A stretch of DNA of 64,000 nt from Alisma plantago-aquatica (lineage: Eukaryota; Streptophyta; Magnoliopsida; Alismatales; Alismataceae), in the NCBI GenBank assembly GCA_963693085.1, contig OY856410.1:1397454363-1397518362 (forward strand), read 5' to 3'. Below are positions 23,354 to 34,429 of the stretch, in pieces. The notes beneath the pieces are model-generated. The model was not told where the DNA came from. It ran no database searches and was given only the letters and a program-made list of their open reading frames with translations. Position 1 is the first letter of the stretch. The number at the start of each line of letters is the position of its first letter. Position numbers and translations under genes: made by a program.

Positions 23354-24589
23354 GACTAAAGTGGTTTCTTTCTCATCGTCAAATCAGATACATGTGATAT
23401 ATAGAGTGTGAAACAAAGTTATTTATACTATAGGAGTAACTGGGATACCATATGACGTCGAAGATGCCAAAGAAATGGGTCAGACTGCCTACTCTTGCTA
23501 TCTTGCAATCCACATCGGCTATGGCATTTTTTTAGGCAAGCCACCTAGGCACAATTTGTGCATGGAGAATATTATTTTCAGTTTTCAAACTATTTTATTT
23601 AAAAGTAGATCACCAGTGCCTACATGTTCTTCCTGCACTTTTGGGGACGTAATTTTATCTTGGATACAGTATGATAACTAAGATAACAAAACATCATGGC
23701 TTGCCTCATAGTTTTATCTTGGATACAGTATGATAACTAAGATAACAAAACATAATGGCTTGCCTCATAATATACCTACTGTAGCCCAAGCTAGCTTGGA
23801 ACCAATCCGAAGATCTGCAACAAGAGGTTTGTGTATGGCATACTTTTGAAGGCAGCATAGCAAGCCTAAGTGTCTAAAATAGTTTTAAAATATATGAACT
23901 TTGTTATTCCTTCTCCCACTCTGGATCTCAATGTAAATTTACTTGTGATAAGGTTTCCACGTTTCCCTATATATATATGTGTGGCACCACAATGGCATTA
24001 GACAACAAGGTCTTATTAATATTTTTTTTGAAAGGACAAGGTCTTATTAATAATGCAGACTGTAATCATATCATATATATAAATGCATATTATAATTGGT
24101 TAAAAAAATTCCTTTATATGGATACATATTAAGATTATAAGATAAATAAAAATTGATATTTCAATATCAATCCCCAATATAAGCCCTAAACCGCTTATAA
24201 AATACTACAAAATGTATTTCTATAAGTTACTGCCATTAACATGAAGAAAAGGTTCTGGAAAAAATTATAAAAAGATAGACAAAACTTAAATTTAATGGCA
24301 CAACAAGTCTTCCACAATGTTAAGGCACACTTCACATTGTCTCTGATATAATGTAGCCAAGGTTGACAAGTGATATATGATTATCGATGTCCGGGATGCG
24401 TTCGGCCAGGGTACTGCACAGATAATGTGGAATACGGGGCACATATGGAAGCATATGTGGTTTTGAAAAAAAATATGGGCATAAAAGTATACTATTAAAG
24501 TGTAAAATATTACAATTATGCTTATTAATATGCAAATATATAATTTTACATATAGAGTATGATATATATATATATATAGAGAGAGAGAG
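23354..24589. other. Intervening DNA with small duplications, no gene
   Basis: It includes an exact-looking 59-bp tandem duplication (next entry) and a short duplication of AAGGTCTTATTAAT at about 24009-24050. The rest is AT-rich without coding signal. Confidence 0.5.
23653..23770. repeat. 59-bp tandem duplication, two copies
   Basis: Copies start TTTTATCTTGGATACAGTAT at 23653 and 23712 and both end GGCTTGCCTCATA. They differ at only a couple of positions, so the duplication is recent compared with the surrounding decay. Confidence 0.9.
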
Positions 24590-24968
24590 AGTCAGGCTAG
24601 AATACACTCGAGTGTGCAGATCACATGAATACACTCAAGTGTGTTTGCATATCAAGACTATTTTTTGCAAAATGTAAACCACTGATCTTCACCGTCATAC
24701 TATAATTAGGCTACATACAAATTTTGAGTCCATTTAGATGAGTGTAAGTCACTAATCCAAGGGCAACAAAATCGACGTGCGAAACTAATTTAAAATGCAT
24801 AATTTTTGTGATCTTTATAACATGACCTATAAATGTCCAAATGTGCTCAAATTTTGCGTATGAGCTATTCACAACATGTTTAAGAAAATCAACGGATTAG
24901 ATTTTTTAAAAAAAATTGCATCATGAAAAACTACTTTGCTCCGAATACACTCGAGTGTATTCTAGTCT

Positions 24969-24972
<4 letters not shown>
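24590..24972. mobile_element. 383-bp MITE with palindrome-bearing inverted repeats
   Basis: The left end AGTCAGGCTAGAATACACTC (continuing GAGTGT) matches the inverted right end AGTCAGACTAGAATACACTC (continuing GAGTGT) with one difference over 26 bases. The inner part of each repeat, ACACTCGAGTGT, is itself a perfect palindrome. It lies between AT/AG and AT microsatellites, which hides any target duplication. The superfamily is uncertain. It has no coding capacity. Confidence 0.75.
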
Positions 24973-25003
<31 letters not shown>

Positions 25004-25393
25004 ATTAAAAGAGAAAGATTCTCCCCATCTCCAACAGCCTATGGTGAAGGTTGGACGTTCGGGAGGGTGGTAAACTAAAAAATGTTTGTCTGTGTTGTTT
25101 GAACTTGCACACATGTATGTGTGTATATGCTTATGTAAGTAGTTTAATAAATATTCAAACAATATTATTGACAAGAAATGTGCATATATTGTCTTTATAC
25201 AAAAAATGGTTGCATATGCCCCATGATGTAGTCAGGGTTGCATATTTTTATAGCATAGCCATATGCGGTTCAGAGACATGGACAAACTGCATATGCGGCC
25301 GCATGGGGCGCATATGAGAACACTGATTGTTATCATTATAACACAGTTAGTTACTAGTCATATTATACAAATGTTTAATTGAAATTATAGACA
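24973..25393. other. AT microsatellite and unclassified DNA
   Basis: It starts with a (TA)n run (24973-25000). From 25200 to 25313 words such as GCATATG and GCGGCCGCATGGGGCGC are partly palindromic, ending GAGAACACTG, which looks like a hAT-type end. See findings. Confidence 0.4.
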
Positions 25394-26400
25394 CAAGGTT
25401 GTCAAGGCGGCTAGGCGGTAGTTTTCATCCTATGGGCGCCTAGCCCGCCTAGGCGCCTAGGCGGGCGCCTAGGCTTTTCTGAGCGTTTTTATTTATACTT
25501 AATTTTCAGTTACATATTTATTTATACACATGATACTACATGCAATTTTGTAATTATGTGTTCATTGATGTTGTGATATGCTGAACTTCTATTGATAACT
25601 GTTGGGAGGACCATAGGAAGGAGAATTAAGAGGAACTGAATGTTGAAGATAAGTAGAAACTGAACAAGAAAGAAAACAGGAAAATATAAAAGAAAAATGC
25701 AAGTAAGTTGCTGGAAGAAGTCAGATAAAGAAACGTGCAACAGCAACAGAGGAGACGTGAAGGAGAAAGAAGTTAGATAAATAAAAAATAGTTGTAAAGG
25801 AGTTGTTGGGGGACACCTAGGGGGACGAAGAAGAGATCAGGAAGCTTTAACAAATACATGCAAACAACAACAGCTGTTTGAGATATAGTCATGTAGGAGA
25901 AAGAATAAGTAAGAAAAAGTAGAAGAAAACCTGCAAATAGAAGTGGTACTAGTAGTCTAGTAGACGTGCGAGCAGGAGATGCAAGTAAGAATTTGAATTT
26001 CTGATATGAGTAACAAGGAAATAGCAATAAGAGGGGACATAGAAGTAACAAAAATTTAGATGCAATAGCAGGAACAGGAAATGAAGGAGAAATTGCAAAA
26101 AAAGAAAAGAAAAGAAGCTAGAATAGGAGACAAAAGAGGAAATAGAAAAAAATCAAAGAAATAGTAGTATAAAAGGACTGATTTTTTGCAACAATTGCAG
26201 AAAAATCGCCTAGGCTGTCCGCCTTGACCGCCTAGGCTGTCCGCCTTGACCGCCTAGGCTGTCCGCCTTGACCGCCTAGGCACCCGCCTAGCCCTCCCAA
26301 CCCGCCTAGTTTTCCCAACTCACCTATGACCCCTAGGCGCCTAGATTTGAGGGACCTCTGGAGCGCCTAGGACGTCTAGGCGCCCGCCTTGATAACACTG
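25394..26400. mobile_element. hAT-like non-autonomous element with GCCTAGGC-rich ends
   Basis: The left end CAAGGTTGTCAAGGCGG matches the inverted right end CAGTGTTATCAAGGCGG at 14 of 17 positions, as in plant hAT-type elements. Both ends are followed by dense GCCTAGGCGCC words (25407-25475 and 26206-26390), while the 0.7 kb core is A-rich and has no transposase. No matching 8-bp target duplication is seen next to these ends, so the exact borders are tentative. Confidence 0.55.
26207..26280. repeat. 22-bp tandem repeat, three copies plus
   Basis: The unit CGCCTAGGCTGTCCGCCTTG + AC occurs three times in a row without visible change, followed by CGCCTAGG. It is part of the right subterminal region of the hAT-like element. 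Confidence 0.92.
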
Positions 26401-29400
26401 GTTTCCTTACATACATATATAATTACACCTCACTTCACTAGAGGGAAAATGCCTCAATGTGCCTCACGCCTTCAAAAACCTTGTTCACTCTACCATGTGA
26501 CATGATATAGGTGTGTGGATGCTTCTTCTTGATCTCCCATATAATATGCTATCATCATCAATCTACAAGGTGGAAGGAATATGAACCCCCTACTAAATTG
26601 GATCTCCATGTGACACAATGGCATCATCCCCTAAGACCTGTTCGACATCATCCTTAACACTCTAGAAGAGGGGTTCAAGGCTATGAATCATCTCATCTGG
26701 ATCGACAAAGATTGTGTGTTGCTACCTTTTCACTATTCTCCTGGACACTAAGTCAAGGAATGGACCATGACCACCACTCCTTTGGTATTCTTCAAACTCT
26801 CAATATGGACATGTGATTGTAGGATCTCATGAGGGCGGCGAAAGGATGGAGTGTAGAGATGATCTTCCTAGCAGCCCACATCCACCTAAGAAGGGGTAAA
26901 CTCGAGGGCAAAGATTCCCCATTAGAACCATAGCCTCTAGGGCAATGATTGTGTGTTGAAAAGCATATATCATGCTCAAGCTCCAAAAGAGAGATATTAA
27001 TTGTCTTGTTTACATAATCTATTAGGCTCATCTATAACTCAATCATACTCACGTCATGGTTGTTGATTTAGATGTAATAACCTACTAAACTAGCATGAGG
27101 TGGAAACTCAATCAAGTCTTATGTTTATGATTTCACTAATACTATATGGGGGGAAATCCTTAATTTTTTAATATTAATTTTATTCAAGGAACCCTTCTTG
27201 TTTCTTTCTCAAGAGTTTGAGATTTTTTACTGAAATGACTTCAATGTGAATAGTTTTATGTAACTTAAACTACAAAAAATAGAAATCTTAAACAAGTAAC
27301 AATGCAAAATATGTTTTGCTACAAAATTCAGGCATTATACCAACTAAATTATATTTAAGTAAGAACAAATTTAACTTTTGAATCCAACAAAATAGTATAA
27401 TCTTACTCAAGTAGTTTTCTGTAGAATATTATCAAAATGAACTAAACATATTGACTAAGTAAAAAGACAACTTTATCAAAGTTGAGAAAGAAAAATCAAA
27501 TGGAACCAACCTATTACGAGCACCATCAAGACATGTTGGAGTTGAGGCAATGCCTAAGGACCCCTAGCATTTAGAAATAAGAGAGGAATGTTCTAGGATG
27601 TCAACACGGTAAGGTCATTCTAACCCACCCTCACAATATAAATTTAAGAGGTAACTTGTCAATAAGTGGCACACCAATGCTTGGGGGAGAGAGGGATAAC
27701 CAAGTATGTGAGTCATCTAAGAGGGGCACTGATCCACTCATATGTAGTCCCTTGGGGAAGTAGAGATGGAATCAGGAAAAAATGAGAACAAGGACGACAA
27801 CCACTATCTAGATCCATAAGGAACCAACAAAGATTCCCAAGGAGGAGCTCCGAGGTCGAAGGTTTTGCTACGCCTAGCTTAGAGGAGACTACAAAGAAAA
27901 TGACAACACGAAAGAATACCCATATACCCCAAAATGTTCACCAAGCCAGATCCTGAAGATCTAACCAAAAGGATAATAAAGGATACTCCCATCATTATCA
28001 TTCGCCAACTACGACACCCTATAGCAGGTGGGGGAGGAGCACTGAGATAACCAACAAGGGTATACAATAGTCAAAGGGGAGGCCACAACCCACACAACAT
28101 ATCAAGAGGTACAAACCACATGACAAGTGAGTAGATAGTAGAGAGAGTGTCTCAACAGAGATAAGAAAAAGGGGGAGGGGGAGAGTACTAGGTGAGGGGG
28201 CAAATGGGATAGGGGAGGAGACTCGAGAGAAAGCGCTCCCCAATAGCGAGAAATCCTAATAAGGTCCTAGTGAGAAGCAAGTGCGAGTGTAGTAGAAAGA
28301 AAATCATCCCAGTATATGTTGAGAAAACATGAACTTTATAAAAGAAAACTACTAAAAGTATATATTCAAGACCTAGAAAATAATTGTGTGTTTCATAAAT
28401 AGATTATTTACTAATTTATAAACTTTAGACATTCATTTCCAACATATGTAATAGATATTGACTCCTTATCTTGATGGATATCGTACATAACTGAGCACTA
28501 TTAAATGATAGTTGTATCTAAACTTCAGATTTTTCAAATAGCATAATATTTGCATGTTAGTGCACAAGTGACACTTACTAATCACATATGAGTAAAACTT
28601 GACCATTGATGTACCAATAGCTTATATAAGGAAGATTAGTTGCACAATAGATTCATCAATCTATACCATTGTTGTGAACCCACCGTGGATTATGCCTCTC
28701 TACCAATATTCTTTCTCCGAACTTCATTCTATATGCCAAACTAACAATGTAATATAAAATGATGTTCGTTTTGGATTGTTGCTTTCTTTGGGATGAGTCT
28801 AGAGGTTATTAGTATTGTGTTGTTCGGTTGCGTGGTTAGAAACATGCATGAAGAACATTTAAAAAAAAGATCAGATTCAGATGATACCAGTTATCGTTGT
28901 CTTATTTGGCGATGCAATTAGCAATTACACGAATTAATTTATTGTGGTACACTATGAAGACGTATAAATTGTCATTACGCCCACAGGTCCATGGGCATCA
29001 TTGCTCTCGTTCTTACTAAGACATGGACTGATAATTTCTTAAATTTCCTATTGATTTCTCTATTGAAAGCATCATCTAATTCCTATAATCTCCAGAGCAT
29101 GTGTTTACTATATTTGATCAAAAACCATCCTAGCGCGGAACAGTGTAGAAGACATATTGGTATGAGCAGATTAATTAATGTTTGGTACCACCATTGTTCG
29201 GTTGCCGGTATCTGTTTCGTGGGACAACCTGGTGAACATGGATTGCTACTGTCCGCTCTTCCTAACAAAGAAAAAGATGAAAAAATGTGCATATAGATAA
29301 AAATCCTTCTGATAATGGCATCGTGTCGGTTTGATGACTGAATACGGGAAAGTTTATTGGTACAAGAGTCTACCTAAAAATGATACCTTTCCTGGATTAA

Positions 29401-29549
29401 TCCAGTCAATGCCGTCTGCATCTTGCCTAATTTTCTTGTCAATCTTTCATGTACCTTTCCTTCTTTGGCTCAGATCCGCTTGTAGTCAGGTGTCGACCTT
29501 GGCTCCTAATGTCGTCTTCATTTGCATAAAAGATTAGAGAAGGATCAGG
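26401..29549. other. Inner CACTA interior, no recognised gene
   Basis: Short open frames occur on both strands (26792-27031, 27879-28067, 28019-28243 minus; 28991-29296 plus) but they overlap each other, change character every few residues and match no family I know. A plus-strand frame at 28991-29296 has a less biased composition and could be exon-like, but splice sites do not frame it. I treat the stretch as intronic or non-coding. Confidence 0.45.
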
Positions 29550-30110
29550 AAATAGTTGTGAGTTAGGTTTTACCAAAGGCGATAGGAGCGTGAGGGAGGC
29601 GATGAGGTTATTGGGCTATTTGGGAGGCGTGTGGGGTTAGAGGGGGTGGGGGTTAGAGAAAAAGAGTTGTGGGAGAGAGGGGAAAGTACCGAGGGTGGAT
29701 TTGTTGCCGCATGTGTTGCAACTAGGGCACCGCCCCTCTACTAGTTGGGAACTGGATGGAGCAAGAAGAAAGGGGAAAAGGGAAGGGGGTAGAGACGTCG
29801 TCATGCAGCGGGAGCTGTCGCTGCTAACTGCTTGGTCGCGAGCTACTGGCTGGGGCATCGACGCACCTGCTGGTCGGCCGCCCAAGCTGATGGTGCGGCG
29901 CTAGGGTGCCTCTAGGGCGAGGGAAAGGTGAAAGGAGGAAGGAGGAAGGAGGTAGGGTAGAGGAAGAGTGGGCGCAACTATAGGAGGTAGAAGCAAAAGA
30001 AACGACCGTCGATTCCTCCCACTAGGTTGCTGGTCGGGTGCTACGGTTGAGAAGCGGTGTTGGGCTTCATGCAAGGAATCGATTGAGTGAAGAAGGAGAT
30101 AAGGGAAAGG
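29550..30110 (-). promoter_or_regulatory. GC-rich region, possible 5' end of the inner CACTA gene
   Basis: This is the only GC-rich part of the element and lies next to its right terminal region, where CACTA promoters normally sit. On the minus strand it begins CCCCCTTTCCCTTATCTCCT, a C/T-rich leader typical of plant 5' untranslated regions, followed by a CG-containing stretch with a short frame (29885-29637, MGGRPAGASMPQP). It would direct transcription leftwards, towards the spliced exons at 21099-20679. This is inference from position and composition; no TATA box was fixed. Confidence 0.35.
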
Positions 30111-30399
30111 GGGTTTTTATTTTTTTTTTAATTTTGATTTACAAATGTTGTGTATTATAATGGAGGGAAGGGTTATGAGATGGAGGGAAACATTTGGCAT
30201 GGCATTTTTCACGGGGTGATTAGTGAGTAATGTATTTGTGAGGGATTGGTGTTCACATAAACGTTCTAAGAATGTTAAAAACACGGTTGAGGGATTTGGT
30301 CCCATATTTGAAGGATGAGCCCTCACAAATAGACATCATTATTCACGATTTTTGGTTCCTCACAAATGTTCTTCAACAAAGGCCAAATTTTTTGTAGTG
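30111..30399. repeat. Right subterminal and terminal repeat of inner CACTA
   Basis: It contains CCCTCACAAATAGACAT, CCTCACAAATGTTC and TTGAGGGATTTGGTCC motifs, mirrored in the left array, and ends GGCCAAATTTTTTGTAGTG. Orientation is opposite to the left end, as expected. Confidence 0.85.
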
Positions 30400-30402
30400 G
30401 TC

Positions 30403-31863
30403 AAAGCAAAGTTCCACTCCTTGTTGAGGATTGGAGATAAGTGTGTATAACCAACAAGGACCTCATATGGATGGAGTTAGAGGTGAGATAAATGCATTTA
30501 CATTTCTATAGTCTTTTCCTATCTTTCTTTTAACATTTTTAAATGGTAGTGAGCATTGAACATTTTAGGGCTGGTATGAGCTTGATGAGAATTTGCATCA
30601 CAAGTTTGTTATGGATCTCGTCGGGATAAGACATAGAGATTGGCAGATGATCCTCACAAGATCATACATATTTGGAGACAAGAAGGATCATGACCCCACT
30701 CTTAAATGGAACTATATTGATAAATATGATTGAAAGGAGTTTGTTGAGTAGATAAAAAGAGACGTCTTCAAGGTATTGAATTAATTATATTTTTATAATT
30801 TCTTATGGTTACTTAACAATATTTCTTATTGAATTAATTATATTTTATGAATTCTTATGGTTACTTAACAATATTTCTCATTGAATTAATCAAGACATTT
30901 TTAATGCTCAAAAAGATCGTGACAAGAATGTACACAACCACCAGTTAGATTCAGGTGGTTATATTAAAAGCCACCATATGAGAGAGCAAGAGCAAGGGCC
31001 TTTTACTTCTACTCCTTCCATTTCTATCTTCTAGTGCTTCTAGATGGTGGCCTCTCTAGATTGAGTGGAAAGATGCAAGGAAAAATAATGCCACAGAAAT
31101 CCTTGTCCAAGCACATAGGAGGTGGCTTCAAAAATGGTAAAGTTTTTTGGTCTCACAATATGTCCATGTTCTTTTTTCACTAGATTGTAAGTTTTTCTGA
31201 CTAGTTGGTTTTGATGACGAATAGTAGGAGCTGGCTGAGAAAACCAAGGAGGAAAAGTTCACCCCTCATGACACACATGATGAATTGACATTTTCTCTAG
31301 GGATGGAAGAGCATCCTAGACATATTAGGACCTCTGAGTTGGGTATGGGATAAAATCTTTCACATCCCAACAAAAGTGCAAATATTCCAAGAAAGGGGGA
31401 GTGGACCACAATTACGTGTAGAGATTTATAGATGCAACCTTGAAGAATTTCAAGGCTTCTCATGTGGCACAAGCTTCTCCAACAGTTATGGAACATGTAC
31501 ACCATCACACACCCACGAGTGTATTGAGAGTAGTCCTTTAGACCCACATGACATGGTCGGGGTACCATATTCAATTTAAGCCAATTTATATATACATTAT
31601 GATAACATAATCCCCAAGTCAATATATATGTGTGTCAATTTAAATTTTATTTCTGATAAAATTGTAGGTGGCAAGAAAATTTTGTATTGCCATCGATGTT
31701 CCATCATATAATGTCACAAAATATATTGTAGCTTCTATCACCAATACAGTTCATGGTATTCCCCTTCCCACTAATCACATTTGTGTGAATGGCATACATG
31801 TCTTTTCCACAATGAGAGACATACCTCTCCCATATGAGCATCCAGATGCAACCAAAATCAAAT
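30403..31863 (+). pseudogene. Second En/Spm-type gene of outer CACTA, part 2
   Basis: Continuation of the interrupted gene. The first exon resumes with QSKVPLLVEDWR. A later exon, about 30570-30755, reads WYELDENLHHKFVMDLVGI and LKWNYIDKYD, the Transposase_24 (Ptta/En/Spm) pattern in which a Trp-rich helix block precedes the coiled region. The last exon, from about 31668, reads VARKFCIAIDVPSYNVTK and IVASITNTVHGIPLPTN, then VFSTMRDIPLPYEHPDATK. This corresponds to the plant CACTA segment usually ending in a VHGVPLP block. Introns begin and end with GT and AG as expected (for example TTGTAG before 31669). Stops in several exons show it is inactive. Confidence 0.75.
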
Positions 31864-31979
31864 AGGTATAAGGTGGCTTTACTGGGTGGCCTAAATGACT
31901 CATTGTATTTCTTTAGGTATGAAAAATGTATATTGATTTTTTTTAAATAATTAAAATCTAATATGAGAATGCATGCATG

Positions 31980-33262
31980 TATCCTACGTCAGCTAAGAAG
32001 CCCTCTAGGGTTTTGAAGCCTTCACCCCCACATTTTATTCCATAAGAGTTGCTCGACTCCTTAGGCCCTAGATGTAAGACATTGACATGATGGTTAGACA
32101 ATATAGATCAATTAGATACCATGGTGATTAGCCTTTGGGAAGAGATTTTAGGTATAGATCGTGACATTGTTATAGTGCTAATAGATGATTCTGAGCTATT
32201 TCAGTATCAATGGCTGAACACATCAGTGATAGAACTTTAGATAGGTGAGTTTGAATGCCCCGTAATATGTGAAAAATACTTATTTTTTAATTCTTTCCTA
32301 TATATTAACTAAGAATTCTATATATAATATTCAATCATTTGTATTACACAGTTGCTGAGTTCGGAATAGAAAATGTGGCATTTCTAATGCCATCATTGAT
32401 TAGTGATGTACTTGGAGATCCGACTGATGTTAAAGATTACGTGAGTATCGTGATGCAATATTTTGGTGCTTCCAAGACCGTGATCATAGCTCCCTTCAAC
32501 ATTGTGTAAGTTTTGGGCTTGTTATTTATATGTCTAAATTATGAATACAATTTGTTGTTGAATTTAATTTTTATTTTATTTGCCTTTTATTCACTCAGAC
32601 ATAAACATGGGTAGTTATTAGTGATCATTCCTCAGACTATGTATTTTTTAGATCCTTCGGGTATAAAACTAACACCAAATTAACGACACCCAATAAAATT
32701 GGTGATTCACAAGTAAGTATAGTTTTTCCATACTCAAACATATTTATTAATGCTTGCATCGTATGATAGTTTAATAATGCAACATATCTATTAATTTAAC
32801 TTATAGGGGTGTGAAAGAATTTCACAGTGGTGGAGGAAAAGTAGATAAGAAAAAGAAATCAATAACTTGGAAGAGTGTTGATGGAGTCTTATAATTCCAA
32901 TTGCATATGTGTGACCAAATCTAATTAGTTACATTTATTAATGTAACTATAAATCTACAGGGCCCTATACAAGGCAATAATTGGGTATGTACATATTATG
33001 TGATGTTGTGCATGCATATGACTGTCATGCATACACAAGCGATCAAATGTATAGAGAAGGTAATGCTATTAGTCTTTGATCATATTAACAAAATAGTCTC
33101 ATTTGACAATACAAACAATCAAATCTAGTTAGAATTACATATCATTCCCTTAGTAGTTTTTTGACACTAGCGAACCCTATACATTGGAGTAGCTGAATGA
33201 CCTACGTGAACAATTGGAAGTTCACTTCATCAAACATGTGGACTTAAATGATGACTGGTAGG
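31980..33262 (+). pseudogene. Ulp1-type cysteine protease relic of outer CACTA
   Basis: Plant CACTA and some Mutator elements carry a C48 (SUMO protease-like) domain. Here separate exons read WLDNIDQLDTMVISLWEEIL and DRDIVIVLIDDSELF (about 32080-32190), ENVAFLMPSLISDVLG and IVMQYFGASKTVIIAPFNIV (32365-32507), LLVIIPQTMYFLDPSGIK (32610-32670) and GPIQGNNWVCTYYVMLCMH (32960-33025). The last two match the family blocks HWxLLVI....YFLDP (catalytic His and Asp) and PxQxxxxxCGxYVM (Gln and Cys). The His is followed by Gly and a stop instead of Trp; the Gln and Cys are still present, but Gly after Cys is Thr. A final block YTLE, LNDLREQLEVHFIKHV (about 33180-33240) closes the domain. It is inactive. 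Confidence 0.72.
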
Positions 33263-34217
33263 CTTGATATTTTTTGTAGTTCAAAGTTTGATGTCAGATT
33301 TTTGTTTCTTATTATATGTTGTGGACTTAAAACCTAAGATGGCAGCTGATGTTGATATGTATTTATGTGTGTGAATTGAATATGAAGTGCATAATGTGTG
33401 TGTGAATTGAATATAAAGTGTACGAGGAAGAGAATGATGTGTATTTGTGCATATATATGAAATTGAATGTGTGGATGAGAAATGAATCAATTGAGATATG
33501 ATTTCATGGATATGTGTGTGCATTTGAGTTAAAAAATGATAGAATGTTGAGATTTGCTAGAATGTTTGTGTCTATTGTATCAAATGCATTGTGATATTTT
33601 GCATATATATCCTTTTCTTATAGGTTTTCCAGCCTGTTATTAAGATGAGATGCTTGCAGAGGTCTGTAGATCTTTAGAATTTTCAATTCGAAAAACTACG
33701 GGTCGTAGACACAAGCTAGCTGCTAGACAACATGTCTACAGACTTACTATATAATAAAAATATAGACATTTCTTATTGGTTATTTATAAATAAATGACTA
33801 CATATACGTTCTACGTTGGTTATTTACAATAAACTGATGGGGAATATTTAAATTTTTTTACTGTTCATTCACTGATAAAACTAACATCATGCTATTGAGC
33901 ATTGCTTATTTCTCATTACTCAACTGACAATGAACTGTCACATGAAACCATTTTCGTTGCGTAATTATCTTAAAGGCCTCAGGTGTTGTTCACATAACCA
34001 ATGAGGAAAGGTCAAAGGAGACAACAAATTCATTTTCATCTATGTGTTACATCGTCAATTTTGCTGTAACGTGGACCTAATGACAAACAGTGTTATCATC
34101 AGTTTATCAAACTGACAAAAATGGCTTGAGTTTTAGCATCCCCCACTTGGTTGTCGATTTTCAACCAACGTTGTATGCCTAAAATGACCAACGTGATATC
34201 TCGTTTCTATAGTAGTG
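33263..34217 (+). mobile_element. 3' subterminal region and terminal repeat of outer CACTA
   Basis: Non-coding. A GTGTGAATTGAATATGAAGT-like duplication lies at 33365-33425. Words such as CTGACAA and TGACAAA recur at 33900-34130, as in CACTA subterminal binding repeats. The end at 34204-34217 (TTTCTATAGTAGTG) is the inverted CACTA terminus. The three bases beyond are TAA, but the left flank needed to confirm a target duplication is lost. Confidence 0.75.
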
Positions 34218-34422
34218 TAAGTAGCTTGTTCAAGCACACTACTTGCTAAAGCAAGTAGGTTACGGCCATGCTCCTCTTTTAAACACATCTGAATGTTTGA
34301 CACATATCATACCATGTGTCAACTAGTCATTGATAGATATCTTAAGATGACGCATATACATCCATGTTTCATATAAGCACGAATTATCTCTCTTGAAATG
34401 ACACATATGCATACATGTTGAA
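34218..34422 (+). repeat. Inverted fragment of the gypsy-A LTR
   Basis: Read on the minus strand it matches 11390-11600 of the left gypsy-A LTR: GAAACATGGATGTATATGCG, TCTATCAATGACTAGTTGAC, and AAGTAGTGTGCTTGAACAAG (one base changed from GCACAAG). It supplies LTR sequence just beyond the point where the right gypsy-A LTR breaks at 18286, with about 35 bases shared, but in opposite orientation. It directly adjoins the outer CACTA terminus. Confidence 0.85.
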
Positions 34423-34429
34423 ACCTTTG

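Larger units (their letters stand above)
19870..30399 (-). mobile_element. Inner CACTA element, complete, TSD gtc
   Basis: The left end reads CACTAGTAAAAATTGGGCCA and the right end, inverted, CACTACAAAAAATTTGGCCT, a good terminal inverted repeat. The 3-bp target duplication is exact: gtc at 19867-19869 and 30400-30402. Removing the element restores the reading frame of the outer CACTA gene. Subterminal repeats occur at both ends. It is 10.5 kb and has no TNP2-like coding that I can see. The only gene-like signal is minus strand, with a GC-rich 5'-type region near the right end and spliced 3' exons near the left. It is probably non-autonomous, and several smaller elements have inserted in it. 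Confidence 0.9.
18287..34217 (+). mobile_element. Outer CACTA (En/Spm) element, 5' part deleted
   Basis: Gene order on the plus strand is TNP2 transposase C-terminus, a second En/Spm-type gene, and a Ulp1-type protease region, followed by a typical CACTA end at 34217 (TTTCTATAGTAGTG, whose complement begins CACTACTATAGAAA). The 5' end, including the TNP2 catalytic half and the left terminal repeat, is missing: coding DNA abuts gypsy-A LTR at 18287. About 10.5 kb of this interval is the inner CACTA element. Confidence 0.85.
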
